Origin: Azophilus sp965199705
Lineage (GTDB): Bacteria > Pseudomonadota > Gammaproteobacteria > Pseudomonadales > Azotimanducaceae
Direction: 5' to 3'
Assembly: GCA_965199705.1 (NCBI GenBank)
Contig: OZ241359.1
Coordinates: forward strand, 1,736,001-1,800,000
DNA length: 64,000 nucleotides
The notes below the pieces were generated by a model. The model made no database searches and was not told where the DNA came from. It worked only from the letters and a program-made list of their open reading frames with translations. Every line of letters starts with the position of its first letter. The stretch's first letter is position 1. The position numbers and the translations under genes are program-made. Positions 45,390-53,910 of the stretch are shown in pieces.

Positions 45390-46820
45390 CTACAGATCTG
45401 CATCGCCGCGTCTAAACGCCTTTTCAACTGGCAATGTCGGAATCTGATATTCAACTAGACCTTCGACACTTTGCCTTTCTGTCGACTCGCATGAGCTGAT
45501 AGGCGCGGGCGGTCGGGTTCGCGCTTCAGATTGGCTCCTATAGCCCTGTTCCCATTTGGCCCAGCGCACAATACCTTCGGTCATTTGCAGCGAGTAGTCC
45601 AGTGAGTTCATGTTTGAACAAAAGGGTTCGCCGGTTTTAAGATTCCTGAAGAAGATTCGAATTCTCGCTTCTTTTGCATCATCTACGTCACACTTTTCCA
45701 CCTTTCTTAAGACTTCATTACCATCCTTTTTTTCGTCCTCAACACACATATCAGAGGGCTCTGCGGTAAAATGTGGTACTCGTTGTTGGCCAAGCGTATC
45801 CACAGCTCTTCCGTGGCAAGCTAAACAACTTGAAAGTGGGTTATCCACTGGCCCGTTCACTCTGCCCAAGTACCCTAAATCACCGAATGGCGGTCGATGC
45901 GAAGCAAACAGCTTTGCTACTACCGGATTAATCCACCCTTCCAATGGTCTCTCTCCGGCATCGTATTTTTTTCTAGTCAGTTCTGGATCATTACCCCATT
46001 GCAACCCAACAGGAACGAGGTTTTCCCAATAGTTCGAGCTCGCCATTGATGAATCAAACATAAAAGTCCCAAAAACCCAACCGGTGGTCTCGTCAGCATT
46101 TTCGTCGCGAACTGCGATATCAACTTGTAACAGCCGGAGCGCTTTCGGCTGAGCACCACGAACGATCTGAGCATGCCAAGTCAGCCCTTTACCTCGGCCA
46201 ACGAGGTATGGTGCTTCTTCATCCGTTGCATCAGAAAATAGTAGCTTAACTGACACCGTTCCGACGGGAAACTGAACATTAGATGTGTCTGGATTTGTCT
46301 TATTCTTCCAGACTTGGCCGAAGGTATAGCCACCTCTGTCATTGTAGAATCCTACTGCCCAATTGGCGACACGGCGAGTTTGTTTAGAACTAAGTTCATG
46401 CCACCGTGACCCTCTTTCCCGGGTTAGACCTCTTATTGGCTCACGACCGTTTTTATCTAGGTGCATCCACGGGGCGTGGTACCACTTTCTTACTCTATTT
46501 TTTTCCAAATTCCAATCGACGCTAATGTTACCTTCGCCGGCATAGCCAACAACTGCCATCATGTATCGTTCCGGATCAGTCTTGAAATCAATATCTTTCC
46601 AAGGCAATGAATATGTCGTGTTGTATTCATCTGGGTAGTCCAAATGTACTTCAAAGCAAGGATAGTCTTTCAAGCAATCATACTCCGACGATTTTTCGTA
46701 TTCCGCTACCGCATTCCGTGCAAACTCTGAAGTGTCGTCTCGACTTGTTTGCCCGTAAGATTCAGCCGTATGGAAAGAGGCAATAGCTACTCCAAGAATA
46801 GTCACAATATAAATCTTCAC
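45390..46820 (-). CDS. Exported c-heme protein of unknown function
   Basis: 476 residues from a GTG at 46820, chosen because it begins a signal peptide (KIYIVTILGVAIASFHTAES) with GGAGA upstream; the frame is open to 46973, but that part lacks export features. A single heme-binding CxxCH (SSCLACHGRA) lies near residue 340, with many conserved-looking Trp residues (WVFGTFMFDSS, NLVPVGLQWGNDP). The layout recalls uncharacterised cytochrome-c-containing exported proteins, without a named function. Base composition is much richer in AT than the neighbours on both sides, suggesting recent acquisition. It is divergent from the damaged toxin-antitoxin pair. Confidence 0.72.
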   Translation of the reverse strand: MKIYIVTILGVAIASFHTAESYGQTSRDDTSEFARNAVAEYEKSSEYDCLKDYPCFEVHLDYPDEYNTTYSLPWKDIDFKTDPERYMMAVVGYAGEGNISVDWNLEKNRVRKWYHAPWMHLDKNGREPIRGLTRERGSRWHELSSKQTRRVANWAVGFYNDRGGYTFGQVWKNKTNPDTSNVQFPVGTVSVKLLFSDATDEEAPYLVGRGKGLTWHAQIVRGAQPKALRLLQVDIAVRDENADETTGWVFGTFMFDSSMASSNYWENLVPVGLQWGNDPELTRKKYDAGERPLEGWINPVVAKLFASHRPPFGDLGYLGRVNGPVDNPLSSCLACHGRAVDTLGQQRVPHFTAEPSDMCVEDEKKDGNEVLRKVEKCDVDDAKEARIRIFFRNLKTGEPFCSNMNSLDYSLQMTEGIVRWAKWEQGYRSQSEARTRPPAPISSCESTERQSVEGLVEYQIPTLPVEKAFRRGDADL

Positions 46821-46930
46821 TTTGTATTGTCTCCATTCGTCTTCTGAAATGGTAACTGCTTGCCCCCGGCCGTTGGTTGACGCTTGAAGGCGGGGTTTGC
46901 GTAGCTTGGCATTGTAGCCCCAATAGCCCC

Positions 46931-46958
46931 TTGACCAAAAGTTATCATAAATGATAAC
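46931..46958 (+). promoter_or_regulatory. Candidate promoter of the toxin-antitoxin remnant
   Basis: TTGACC (46931-46936), a 16-base spacer and GATAAC (46953-46958) lie just before the truncated toxin ORF. The spacer and the -10 are covered by a perfect palindrome, a typical arrangement for autoregulated toxin-antitoxin operons. Confidence 0.45.
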
Positions 46959-46964
46959 TTTTGG
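46935..46964. promoter_or_regulatory. Palindromic operator (14-bp arms)
   Basis: CCAAAAGTTATCAT (46935-46948) and ATGATAACTTTTGG (46951-46964) are perfect inverted repeats around AA. The HTH antitoxin encoded downstream is the natural candidate to bind it. It also lies in the gap to the divergent c-heme gene and could affect that gene too. Confidence 0.65.
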
Positions 46965-46966
46965 GA

Positions 46967-47143
46967 ATGACATGGACCGTTAGTTTCTACAGCGAGAAGG
47001 TCGAGCGAGATACGCTCGCGCTGCCCGCAGGCATTCTGGCGAACTTCTTGCGCACTGTTGAGCTAATCGAAGAGTTTGGACCGAATCTTGGGCGGCCACA
47101 TACCGCACGCAAGCGCAGAAAGGAAATACTCGATGAGCAATAA
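46967..47143 (+). pseudogene. RelE/HigB-type (Gp49-like) toxin with internal deletion
   Basis: The 58-residue ORF starts like Gp49-family toxins (MTWTVSFYSEKVERDTLALP, EEFGPNLGRPHT) and then jumps to a tail, ARKRRKEILDEQ, that looks like the end of such proteins. The central part with the RNase core and about 50 residues is missing, with the frame kept. The product is unlikely to be an active mRNA interferase. The stop overlaps the antitoxin start by 11 bases. Confidence 0.7.
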
Positions 47144-47435
47144 GCGTCCGACATTTCAGGAATTCAAAAACAAAGCCCTCGGCAAGGCCAAGGTCCGCAG
47201 CGCATACGAAGAATTGGGTCCCGCTTGCGAGATGAAGCGTCAAATGATCGCCATGCGAACAGAAGCTGGTTTGACGCAGGAACAGATGGCAGACCTCTTG
47301 GGCACAAAGAAAAGCAATATCTCACGCTTGGAAAGCGTGAGCTCAGAAGTGTCACCCAAGATATCAACGATCGAAGACTATGCACGGGTGCTCGGCTACC
47401 GTCTCAAAGTTGAATTTGAGCAGCGACCCGCATGA
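47133..47435 (+). CDS. XRE-family antitoxin (HigA-like)
   Basis: 100 residues with an HTH_3 fold: MRTEAGLTQEQMADLLGTKKSNISRLES is split here into the helix-turn-helix MADLLGTKKSNISRLES and the preceding helix. The N-terminal half (SNKRPTFQEFKNKALG) is an arm seen in antitoxins next to Gp49-like toxins. It should bind both the toxin and the operator palindrome at 46935-46964. ATG 47133 overlaps the end of the toxin remnant. With the toxin core gone, it may persist as a free repressor. Confidence 0.85.
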   Translation: MSNKRPTFQEFKNKALGKAKVRSAYEELGPACEMKRQMIAMRTEAGLTQEQMADLLGTKKSNISRLESVSSEVSPKISTIEDYARVLGYRLKVEFEQRPA

Positions 47436-47545
47436 TCGCGTTAGACAGAGAGGTGTACGGGCTCATATACATTTCGGAATATTCGGCCCCTGACATGACC
47501 GGGTAAGTTCCAGGATCCTGGAGGGGCGGCGGGCCTGTACATTCG

Positions 47546-47575
47546 TTGGCAAGCAGCAATTCAATTGGCTATATT
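47546..47575 (+). promoter_or_regulatory. Candidate sigma-70 promoter for the third TonB receptor
   Basis: TTGGCA (47546-47551), an 18-base spacer and TATATT (47570-47575) lie about 90 bases before the receptor start; both boxes match the consensus at five of six positions. Confidence 0.45.
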
Positions 47576-47662
47576 GCGCCGTCCGCCCGCGCACCCGCTG
47601 TGGGGCTGGCGGATGACTCGCATGTTTAAGTTCCGACAACCTGTTCCATTGGAGAGATGCCC

Positions 47663-50600
47663 ATGAATTCATCGGTACGAGGCCGCTTGGTCGCTTTTTT
47701 CACTCTGCCTGCTTTAGTCTTCGGGGCAGCGGCCTGGGGTCAGGAAAGCGGCGACGAAATCGAGGAAATCCTCGTGACCGGCTCCTACATCAAGGGCACG
47801 CCGGAGGACGCTCCGCTGCCCGTGACCACCTTGACGCGGAACGATTTGGCCCTTGAAGGCTCACCGACCACGCTGGACCTGATCAAGAACCTGTCGTTCA
47901 GCCAAGGGGCGGACGGCGAAACCGACCAATTCCAAGCCGGCGCTGATGCCGACCGCGCCACCGTCAACATTCGGGGCCTTGGCCCCAGCCGCTCGTTGGT
48001 GCTTATCAACGGCCACCGCACCACTTGGTCGCCCCATGCCATCGGCGCCCAGGCGCAACTGCTGGTCGATGTGAACATGATGCCCTCCATCGCCGTGGAG
48101 CGAATAGAAATCCTGCGCGACGGCGCTGCGGCCACCTACGGCTCCGATGCGATCGCTGGCGTAATGAACTTCATCACCCGCGGCAATTTCACGGGTTTTG
48201 AGGTTTCCGCCAACCACAAGGCCATTGCAGATTCGAGCGGCGACACCGAAGCAGGCGCGATCGTCGGCACGGAGTTCGCGGACGGACGCGGCCACATCGT
48301 CAGTTCCTTCAGCTACATCAAGCGCGGCGAATTGGAGCTGGTTGAACGGGATTGGGCGGTGCTGCCCTACGCGGACAGTCCCGGCGGCGGCTGGTCTAGC
48401 GTGGGCCGACCGTCGGTGGTGGTGCCGCTTGATCGCTGGAACGCATCCCCATTCGGTGGTTTCTTCGGGCTGCTGGCAAACGGAATCGTGGACCCCAATT
48501 GTGAAAGGTTGGGCGGTGCGGTTACGACTGCCGGTGTTGCCGGAAATACCGGCGGCGGCTTTTGCCGCTTCCAATACACCGCTTTCGACAACCTGTCTGA
48601 AGAGGCGGAGCGGTGGCAGTGGTTCACCGAAGGGTCGTGGGAACTGACCGACACCCTGAGGCTCTCCGGTGAATTCCTGATGACCGACAGCAACGTGCCT
48701 GGATGGAACACCTCGCCTTCCTACCCGCCCAATCGGCTGGTGGACGAAAACCGCACCATCCGCGCCAACAACCCCGGCTTGGTGGACATGGCCAGCAAAT
48801 ATCCAGACATCTACGGCGACTACGCTTGGTGCGATCAGGCGCATTGCCGCTGGCAGGGCGACCCGGCCCAGACTGAGGCGGGCATCCCCGAAGCCTGGCA
48901 GGAAGTGGCTTGGTTCTACGGGCGCTACTATGGCCAAGACGGCCCCCTTCGCGACCACCACCGGAAATCCGACCTCTGGCGGCTGAACTTCACCCTGGAG
49001 GGCGACCTCGGAGACTATGGCTGGACGACTTCCGTATCCTACTCCGAGTCCCAAAGGGACTTTGACGGAGGCGACACCATGGTCTATCGGGACGCACGGG
49101 CCCGCCAAGGCCTCGGTGGCCATGAGTGCGAGTCGATGGTCCCCAATGAATACGATGAGAATGGCAACTTGGCTTTCTCCCTGGACACCGTGATGGCCAA
49201 TGCGGGCCAAGGTCCTTGCCGCTACTGGATTCCGTTCTCCAACTCCATGCCCGGATCGCATCCCCAAGTGCCGGACGGCGTTGCCGAAAACCCCGATTTC
49301 AATCCCGCATTGAACAACCAGGAGTTGCTCGACTACATGCTTTCGCCGCATGGTGGCGATGGGGAAACGTCATTGCTGGTGATGGAGGGAATTTTCACCG
49401 GCGTGTTGCCGTGGGCGCTATCCGGCAATGAGCTGAGCTTCGCAGCAGGCGCCCAGTGGCGAAGCGAAACCTACGAGTCCGGCCCCTATGAATTGAACGA
49501 CTTCTCGCTCTTCCCCTGCGCCGCAGGGCCGGAGATCAAGGACTGCACAACCAATCGCAACGGTCTGTTCGGCTTCCTGCCCCCCGGTGCGCACATTGAT
49601 GAGGACCGGGACATCTATTCCGTGTTCGGCGAGCTCCACGCCACCTTGGCGGAAACGGTGGAGGCGCAGTTGTCGGTGCGCTATGAAGACTATGGCGGCT
49701 CGGCAGGCTCGAGCCTGGACCCGAAGCTCGCATTGCGTTGGCAGCTGGTGCCCAGCGTCGGGCTGCGTGCCTCCGTAGGGACCACCTTCCGAGGCCCCAC
49801 CCTGAACCAGATTGTGGGCACCGCCTCATCCAATTCGCTGCAATATGTGGCGCCGACGGGCGCATTCAAGCGCGTTGACACCCAAGGCAATCCGAATCTG
49901 GACCCAGAAGAGGCCACCACCTTCAACGTGGGCCTGCTAGTCGATCACGACGGCCTGATCGGCGAAGCCGACAACCTCTTCATCACCTTGGACTATTGGT
50001 CCTACGACTTCAAGAAGCCCTTGGTGACCGAACCCTTCAACAGCGTGCTGGCCGCCGCCTGCCCCGGCGGGCCGACGGATCCCTGCGACACGGCCAGCCC
50101 TTATTTCTCCCGCCTGACCTTTGGCGGCAACCCGTCAGCGGCCAACCTGGAAATCATCGACGTCCAGATCGTCAACGGCCCGGACACCAAGACTGACGGC
50201 ATCGACTTCACTGCGCGCTACAGCCTGCCGGTAGGCCCCGGCCTCGGCAGCTTCGGGGTCACCGGAACCCGCATTTTGGGCTACGACATCGATTCCTGGG
50301 TGCTCGGCAGCGCCTACGACGCCTTGGGCCGGCACAACTACGGAACCTCCTTGGCCCGCACCTTGGCGAAGTGGAAGGGAAGGGGCTTCGTCAACTACGC
50401 CATTGGCCCGCTCAACCTGCGTTACAGCCTGAACTACATTGACGGCTATGAAGATCGGGCTTGCAACCCTTACGCAAACAACGGAAGCCCTTGCCCACCC
50501 GCTCCCAACGAAATCCACTACATCAAAAGCCACATGACCCACGATGTGCATCTGAACTACAGCCTCATGGACGATCAGGTCAGCCTGTCGCTTTCAGCCA

Positions 50601-50719
50601 TCAACCTCTCCGATGAGGACCCGCCCTTCACCGGACGGGAAATGAACTACGACGCCTTCAGCCATAACCCCTTCGGGCGCATGTTCAAGTTTGGCGTCAC
50701 CTATCGGATGAGCCAGTAA
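47663..50719 (+). CDS. TonB-dependent receptor, large (1018 residues)
   Basis: Signal peptide (RLVAFFTLPALVFGAAAWGQ), TonB-box-like EEILVTGSYIKGT, plug with NIRGLGPSRSLVLINGHRT and IEILRDGAAATYGSDAIAGVMNF, then a long barrel ending FKFGVTYRMSQ. The VTGSYIKG start and RDGASATYGSDAIAGVVN pattern are shared by a large group of receptors of unknown, often organic, substrates in proteobacteria. ATG 47663 is preferred since GGAGAG (47651-47656) would touch the ATG at 47657. It is flanked by an AT-rich patch on the left and a deletion scar on the right. Confidence 0.94.
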   Translation: MNSSVRGRLVAFFTLPALVFGAAAWGQESGDEIEEILVTGSYIKGTPEDAPLPVTTLTRNDLALEGSPTTLDLIKNLSFSQGADGETDQFQAGADADRATVNIRGLGPSRSLVLINGHRTTWSPHAIGAQAQLLVDVNMMPSIAVERIEILRDGAAATYGSDAIAGVMNFITRGNFTGFEVSANHKAIADSSGDTEAGAIVGTEFADGRGHIVSSFSYIKRGELELVERDWAVLPYADSPGGGWSSVGRPSVVVPLDRWNASPFGGFFGLLANGIVDPNCERLGGAVTTAGVAGNTGGGFCRFQYTAFDNLSEEAERWQWFTEGSWELTDTLRLSGEFLMTDSNVPGWNTSPSYPPNRLVDENRTIRANNPGLVDMASKYPDIYGDYAWCDQAHCRWQGDPAQTEAGIPEAWQEVAWFYGRYYGQDGPLRDHHRKSDLWRLNFTLEGDLGDYGWTTSVSYSESQRDFDGGDTMVYRDARARQGLGGHECESMVPNEYDENGNLAFSLDTVMANAGQGPCRYWIPFSNSMPGSHPQVPDGVAENPDFNPALNNQELLDYMLSPHGGDGETSLLVMEGIFTGVLPWALSGNELSFAAGAQWRSETYESGPYELNDFSLFPCAAGPEIKDCTTNRNGLFGFLPPGAHIDEDRDIYSVFGELHATLAETVEAQLSVRYEDYGGSAGSSLDPKLALRWQLVPSVGLRASVGTTFRGPTLNQIVGTASSNSLQYVAPTGAFKRVDTQGNPNLDPEEATTFNVGLLVDHDGLIGEADNLFITLDYWSYDFKKPLVTEPFNSVLAAACPGGPTDPCDTASPYFSRLTFGGNPSAANLEIIDVQIVNGPDTKTDGIDFTARYSLPVGPGLGSFGVTGTRILGYDIDSWVLGSAYDALGRHNYGTSLARTLAKWKGRGFVNYAIGPLNLRYSLNYIDGYEDRACNPYANNGSPCPPAPNEIHYIKSHMTHDVHLNYSLMDDQVSLSLSAINLSDEDPPFTGREMNYDAFSHNPFGRMFKFGVTYRMSQ

Positions 50720-50736
50720 GGCATCCTTTCAAGTCG

Positions 50737-50795
50737 GCGGCAGCCCTCTTTTGTTGTAGGGCTGCCGCACTTGGAAGCCCACTTGTGCGGGCTTT
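50737..50795 (+). terminator. Tandem stem-loops after the TonB receptor
   Basis: GCGGCAGCCCT (50737-50747) and AGGGCTGCCGC (50758-50768) form a perfect 11-bp stem with a T-rich loop. Directly after it AAGCCC (50775-50780) pairs with GGGCTT (50789-50794) and is followed by TCGTC. Together they look like the transcription end of the receptor gene. The bases 50800-50970 hold no gene I can support. Confidence 0.6.
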
Positions 50796-50970
50796 CGTCA
50801 ATTCGCGGAGGCTACTGCCCTGACCTGGGTGGGGTGTTTCGTCGTCGGCCACTCCGTTGACGGGCAGGGTTTCCCGGACAAGGCGACCCGTGTCGATGGC
50901 GTGGCAGGCCCGCGTAACCCCCGTTTGCGCGACCGTCCTCCTCCTTGGCGAATGATGCGCGGCAGTCGAT

Positions 50971-51280
50971 TCAATCGGCGGCGTTCATACACCATAGCGG
51001 TCCAGGCCAATCCAGGATGCGCCGGTCCGCCGTGGCCAATTGGTGGCCCTGCAAAGCTGTGGCTACGATGAGGCGGTCGGCAGGGTCGCCATGCATATCG
51101 GTGAGCAACCCCGCGGGATCTTCAGCATCCTCGAACCATTCAACGGGCATCGGTTCGACGATGTTGCCGAGGATTCGGATCTTGTCCCGACTGCGGCCGA
51201 AGCTCATCTGCGATTGCCGACGACAGGGCATCAGCCGCGAAACGGGTCGGCCGTTCTTGGTGATGATGATTTCCTCCTGC
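50971..51280 (-). pseudogene. Fused remnant of a VapBC-type toxin-antitoxin module
   Basis: Reading on the minus strand, the stretch from about 51280 to 51118 encodes the C-terminal part of a Phd/VapB antitoxin (EEIIITKNGRPVSRLM, DKIRILGNIVEPMPVEWF). It then runs in frame into the C-terminal half of a PIN-domain VapC toxin (GDPADRLIVATALQ, LATADRRILDWPGPL). The antitoxin start and the first half of the toxin, with its leading acidic residues, are missing. The fused frame could still be translated, but the PIN active site is incomplete. Confidence 0.75.
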
Positions 51281-51439
51281 CCTGCGCCAAACCGGGGCAG
51301 GGCTGCGCAAGCCGCAAGGGCGGGGCGCGCAGGCGCTGGCCGGTCGCTGCGAACATCGCATTGGCTACTGCCGGGGCGATCGGCGGTTGGGAGTGTCATC
51401 GGCTTGCACCCGCTTTCCGTTCAAGGTGAATTCAATCAT
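51281..51439 (-). pseudogene. Scar of a xanthine dehydrogenase/isoquinoline oxidoreductase gene pair
   Basis: ATG 51439 overlaps the M17 aminopeptidase stop (ATGA). The first 17 codons (MIEFTLNGKRVQADDTP) are the start of a [2Fe-2S] small subunit of the aldehyde oxidase/isoquinoline 1-oxidoreductase family. A shift of frame follows, and 51386-51306 encodes PPIAPAVANAMFAATGQRL, the usual C-terminal end of the partner molybdenum subunit. So nearly all of both genes was deleted, leaving their outer ends joined. The same bases then run into the VapB remnant. Confidence 0.7.
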
Positions 51440-52821
51440 GTGCGCTTCTCATTTGCGGTGGGTGGGAATCTCTGTTCGAGATAGCGAAACACAGCCCGCA
51501 TGGCCATGGCTTCGCCGCCCTGCGGTCGCCCTGGCCGGTTGCGGATGTTCCAGGCCATGAGATCGAAGTGCGCCCAGGGCAGGTCGGCGACAAATTTCTC
51601 CAGGAACAGGGCGGCGGTGATGGCGCCGGCATAGGGCGAGGCGGCCGAATTCAGGGTGTCGGCGATCCGGCTTTTCAGCAGATAGGCGTAATCCTGATGC
51701 AGCGGCAGGCGCCAGACCGGATCATCCACCTCGACGCCGGCGCGCAAAAGGTCTTCGGCAAGTGCTGCGTTGTTGGCAAACAGGGCGGAGAGTTCGGCGC
51801 CGACGGCGGAGCGGGCAGAACCGGTGAGGGTGGCGAAATCCAGCATCAGCGCCGGCTTGTCGGCGGCCCCCAGGGCGAGGGCGTCGCAGAGTATCAATCG
51901 GCCTTCTGCATCCGTGTTGTCCACCTCCACACTCAGGCCGGCCAGGGTTTCGAGGACATCTCCGGGGCGATAGGCGTTGCCGGCGACTGCGTTTTCTACC
52001 GCCGGAATCAAGAGCCGCAGACGCACTGGCAGGCATTCGCCCATGATCAGATCGGCGAGACCGAGCGCTGCGGCAGCGCCGCCCATGTCCTTCTTCATCA
52101 GCCGCATGCCAGAGGCAGGCTTCAGGTCCAGCCCGCCACTGTCGAAACACACACCCTTGCCGGCGACAACGATCAACGGATGCTCCGGTTCGCCCCAGGT
52201 GATGTCCACCAGACGCGGCGCGTCACTTGCTGCCCGGCCGACGGCATGAATCGCCGTGAATCCGGCTTTCAGCAGATCGTCTCCGACAGTCACGCGGCAA
52301 TTGGCGGCATGCCGTTCGGCAAGCTCGATGGCGGCTTCGGCCAGGCGGCTCGGCGTCAGGTCGCCAGCGCCTCGATTGACCAGGTCACGAGCCAGCGTCA
52401 TCGCTGACAGCAATCGCTCCAGGCGGCCGAGGTTTGCGCCCGGTGGCAGCAGCAGCCGGGCGTGCGAGGGTGGGTGTTGACTCGGTCGGTACTTGTCGAA
52501 TCGGTAGCAGCCGAGGCCCCAGCCGAGCAGCTGGGTTTCGGCAAGTAATTCCTCGATGCGGAAATTGCCCTTGCGCAAGCGTTTTGGAAGCCCGCCGAGC
52601 GCGCCTATTCCGTCTTCTCGTCGCCAACCGGCGGCGACCCGAGGTGGCGCATCCGGCGGCTCCAGCCAGCATATCTCGGCAGGGTCTGCGCGAAAGCCCT
52701 GGCGCTGGATGCGCGCCTGGTCCGACTCGTGCTGACGCATCCGCCAGGCGGCAAGGTCTTTGGCCTCGACCAGTTCAACGAGGGTGGCGGTGTCCGCATG
52801 GGTGATCCAGGGAGATGTCAT
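51436..52821 (-). CDS. Leucyl aminopeptidase family (M17) protein
   Basis: 461 residues. The C-terminal catalytic domain has the M17 signature NTDAEGRL, the lysine/aspartate metal segment GKGVCFDSGGLDLKP and MKKDMGGAAAALGLAD. The N-terminal domain is divergent from PepA. Known: a two-metal aminopeptidase that removes N-terminal residues in the cytoplasm. ATG 52821 begins 11 bases after the lipA stop; the frame is open upstream within lipA but is not needed. It ends at an ATGA overlap with the oxidoreductase scar, so the aminopeptidase was once followed directly by that operon. Confidence 0.92.
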   Translation of the reverse strand: MTSPWITHADTATLVELVEAKDLAAWRMRQHESDQARIQRQGFRADPAEICWLEPPDAPPRVAAGWRREDGIGALGGLPKRLRKGNFRIEELLAETQLLGWGLGCYRFDKYRPSQHPPSHARLLLPPGANLGRLERLLSAMTLARDLVNRGAGDLTPSRLAEAAIELAERHAANCRVTVGDDLLKAGFTAIHAVGRAASDAPRLVDITWGEPEHPLIVVAGKGVCFDSGGLDLKPASGMRLMKKDMGGAAAALGLADLIMGECLPVRLRLLIPAVENAVAGNAYRPGDVLETLAGLSVEVDNTDAEGRLILCDALALGAADKPALMLDFATLTGSARSAVGAELSALFANNAALAEDLLRAGVEVDDPVWRLPLHQDYAYLLKSRIADTLNSAASPYAGAITAALFLEKFVADLPWAHFDLMAWNIRNRPGRPQGGEAMAMRAVFRYLEQRFPPTANEKRT

Positions 52822-52831
52822 GGCGCTGCGC

Positions 52832-53851
52832 TCATGCGGAATTGGCTTCATCCAGCCCCAGGTTGTTGCCATAGAGCATCCGGTCTGCTCGGTAGCTTGA
52901 GCGCACCAGCGGCCCGGAAGCCACTTCCCGGAAACCCATCGCCAGGCCTGTCTCCCGATAACTGGCGAATTCGTCCGGGGGCGCCCAGCGCGCCACCGCC
53001 AGGTGATTGGGCGTGGGCCGCAGGTACTGGCCGAGGGTCAGCAGATCGACCTCGTGCGCTCGCAGGTCTTCGAGTGCAGTGACGATCTCCTGGTGCGTCT
53101 CGCCGAGGCCGAGCATCAGGCTCGACTTGGTGAGAACGTCGGGCGCCAGCCGTTTGGCTTCGGCCAGCACGTCGAGCGTCTGCTGGTAGCCCGCACGAGG
53201 ATCGCGCACGGGGTGGGTAAGGCGCGCCACGGTCTCCAGATTCTGCGCAAACACGTCCAGCCCGCTTGAGACGACCGTGCGCACCGCGTCGCGGTTGCCC
53301 TGAAAATCCGGCGTCAGCGCCTCGACAGCCGTGTTCGGGTTGCGCGCCTTGATGGCGCGCACGCAGGCCGCATAGTGCGCGGCGCCGCCATCCGCCAGGT
53401 CATCCCGATCTACCGAAGTCAAAACCACATAACGCAGCCGCATCAGGGCTACGGAGGCAGCCGCGGCAGCCGGCTCGTCGGCGTCCAGCCAGCCGCCGGG
53501 GTTGCCTGTATCGACCGCGCAAAAGCGGCAGGCTCGGGTGCAGACGCTGCCCATGAGCATGAGGGTGGCCGTGCCGTTGGCCCAGCATTCCCCGATATTG
53601 GGGCAGTGTGACTCTTCGCAGACAGTGGCGAGCTTGTGTTCACGCACGGTTCGTCGAACCTTCTCGTAGGCGCCGCCGCCCGGCAGACGAGCGCGCAGCC
53701 AGGATGGCTTTCGCGCGCCTGCGCCGAGCTCGGCGGCTGCCGCCCGGCCTGGCCGGACGCCATCCTTGATTGCCGAAACGGCCGAGTTGCCAAGGCGAGC
53801 GCGGTACTTGTCTCCGCTGCGAACAATGATGCGATCGTTCATTGTCGGCAT
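52832..53851 (-). CDS. lipA: Lipoyl synthase
   Basis: Inserts two sulfur atoms into the protein-bound octanoyl chain to make lipoyl cofactors. Both [4Fe-4S] sites are seen: auxiliary C78-x4-C83-x5-C89 (CEESHCPNIGEC) and radical-SAM C104-x3-C108-x2-C111 (CTRACRFC). The closing RSSY ligand motif for the auxiliary cluster is present (VRSSYRAD). 339 residues is normal. ATG 53851 is used; ATG 53842 is also possible. lipB is not adjacent. It follows the ABC exporter genes by 59 bases on the same strand. Confidence 0.96.
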   Translation of the reverse strand: MPTMNDRIIVRSGDKYRARLGNSAVSAIKDGVRPGRAAAAELGAGARKPSWLRARLPGGGAYEKVRRTVREHKLATVCEESHCPNIGECWANGTATLMLMGSVCTRACRFCAVDTGNPGGWLDADEPAAAAASVALMRLRYVVLTSVDRDDLADGGAAHYAACVRAIKARNPNTAVEALTPDFQGNRDAVRTVVSSGLDVFAQNLETVARLTHPVRDPRAGYQQTLDVLAEAKRLAPDVLTKSSLMLGLGETHQEIVTALEDLRAHEVDLLTLGQYLRPTPNHLAVARWAPPDEFASYRETGLAMGFREVASGPLVRSSYRADRMLYGNNLGLDEANSA

Positions 53852-53910
53852 TTTACTCTCTGTTTTGCTGCTTGGCCCCGGGCGCGGAATATTTGCCCTC
53901 GGCGCCGGGG

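Noticed and set aside
47509..47522. Short palindrome TCCAGGATCCTGGA
   Set aside because: A single 14-bp palindrome without a partner motif or clear position relative to a promoter; not enough to call an operator.
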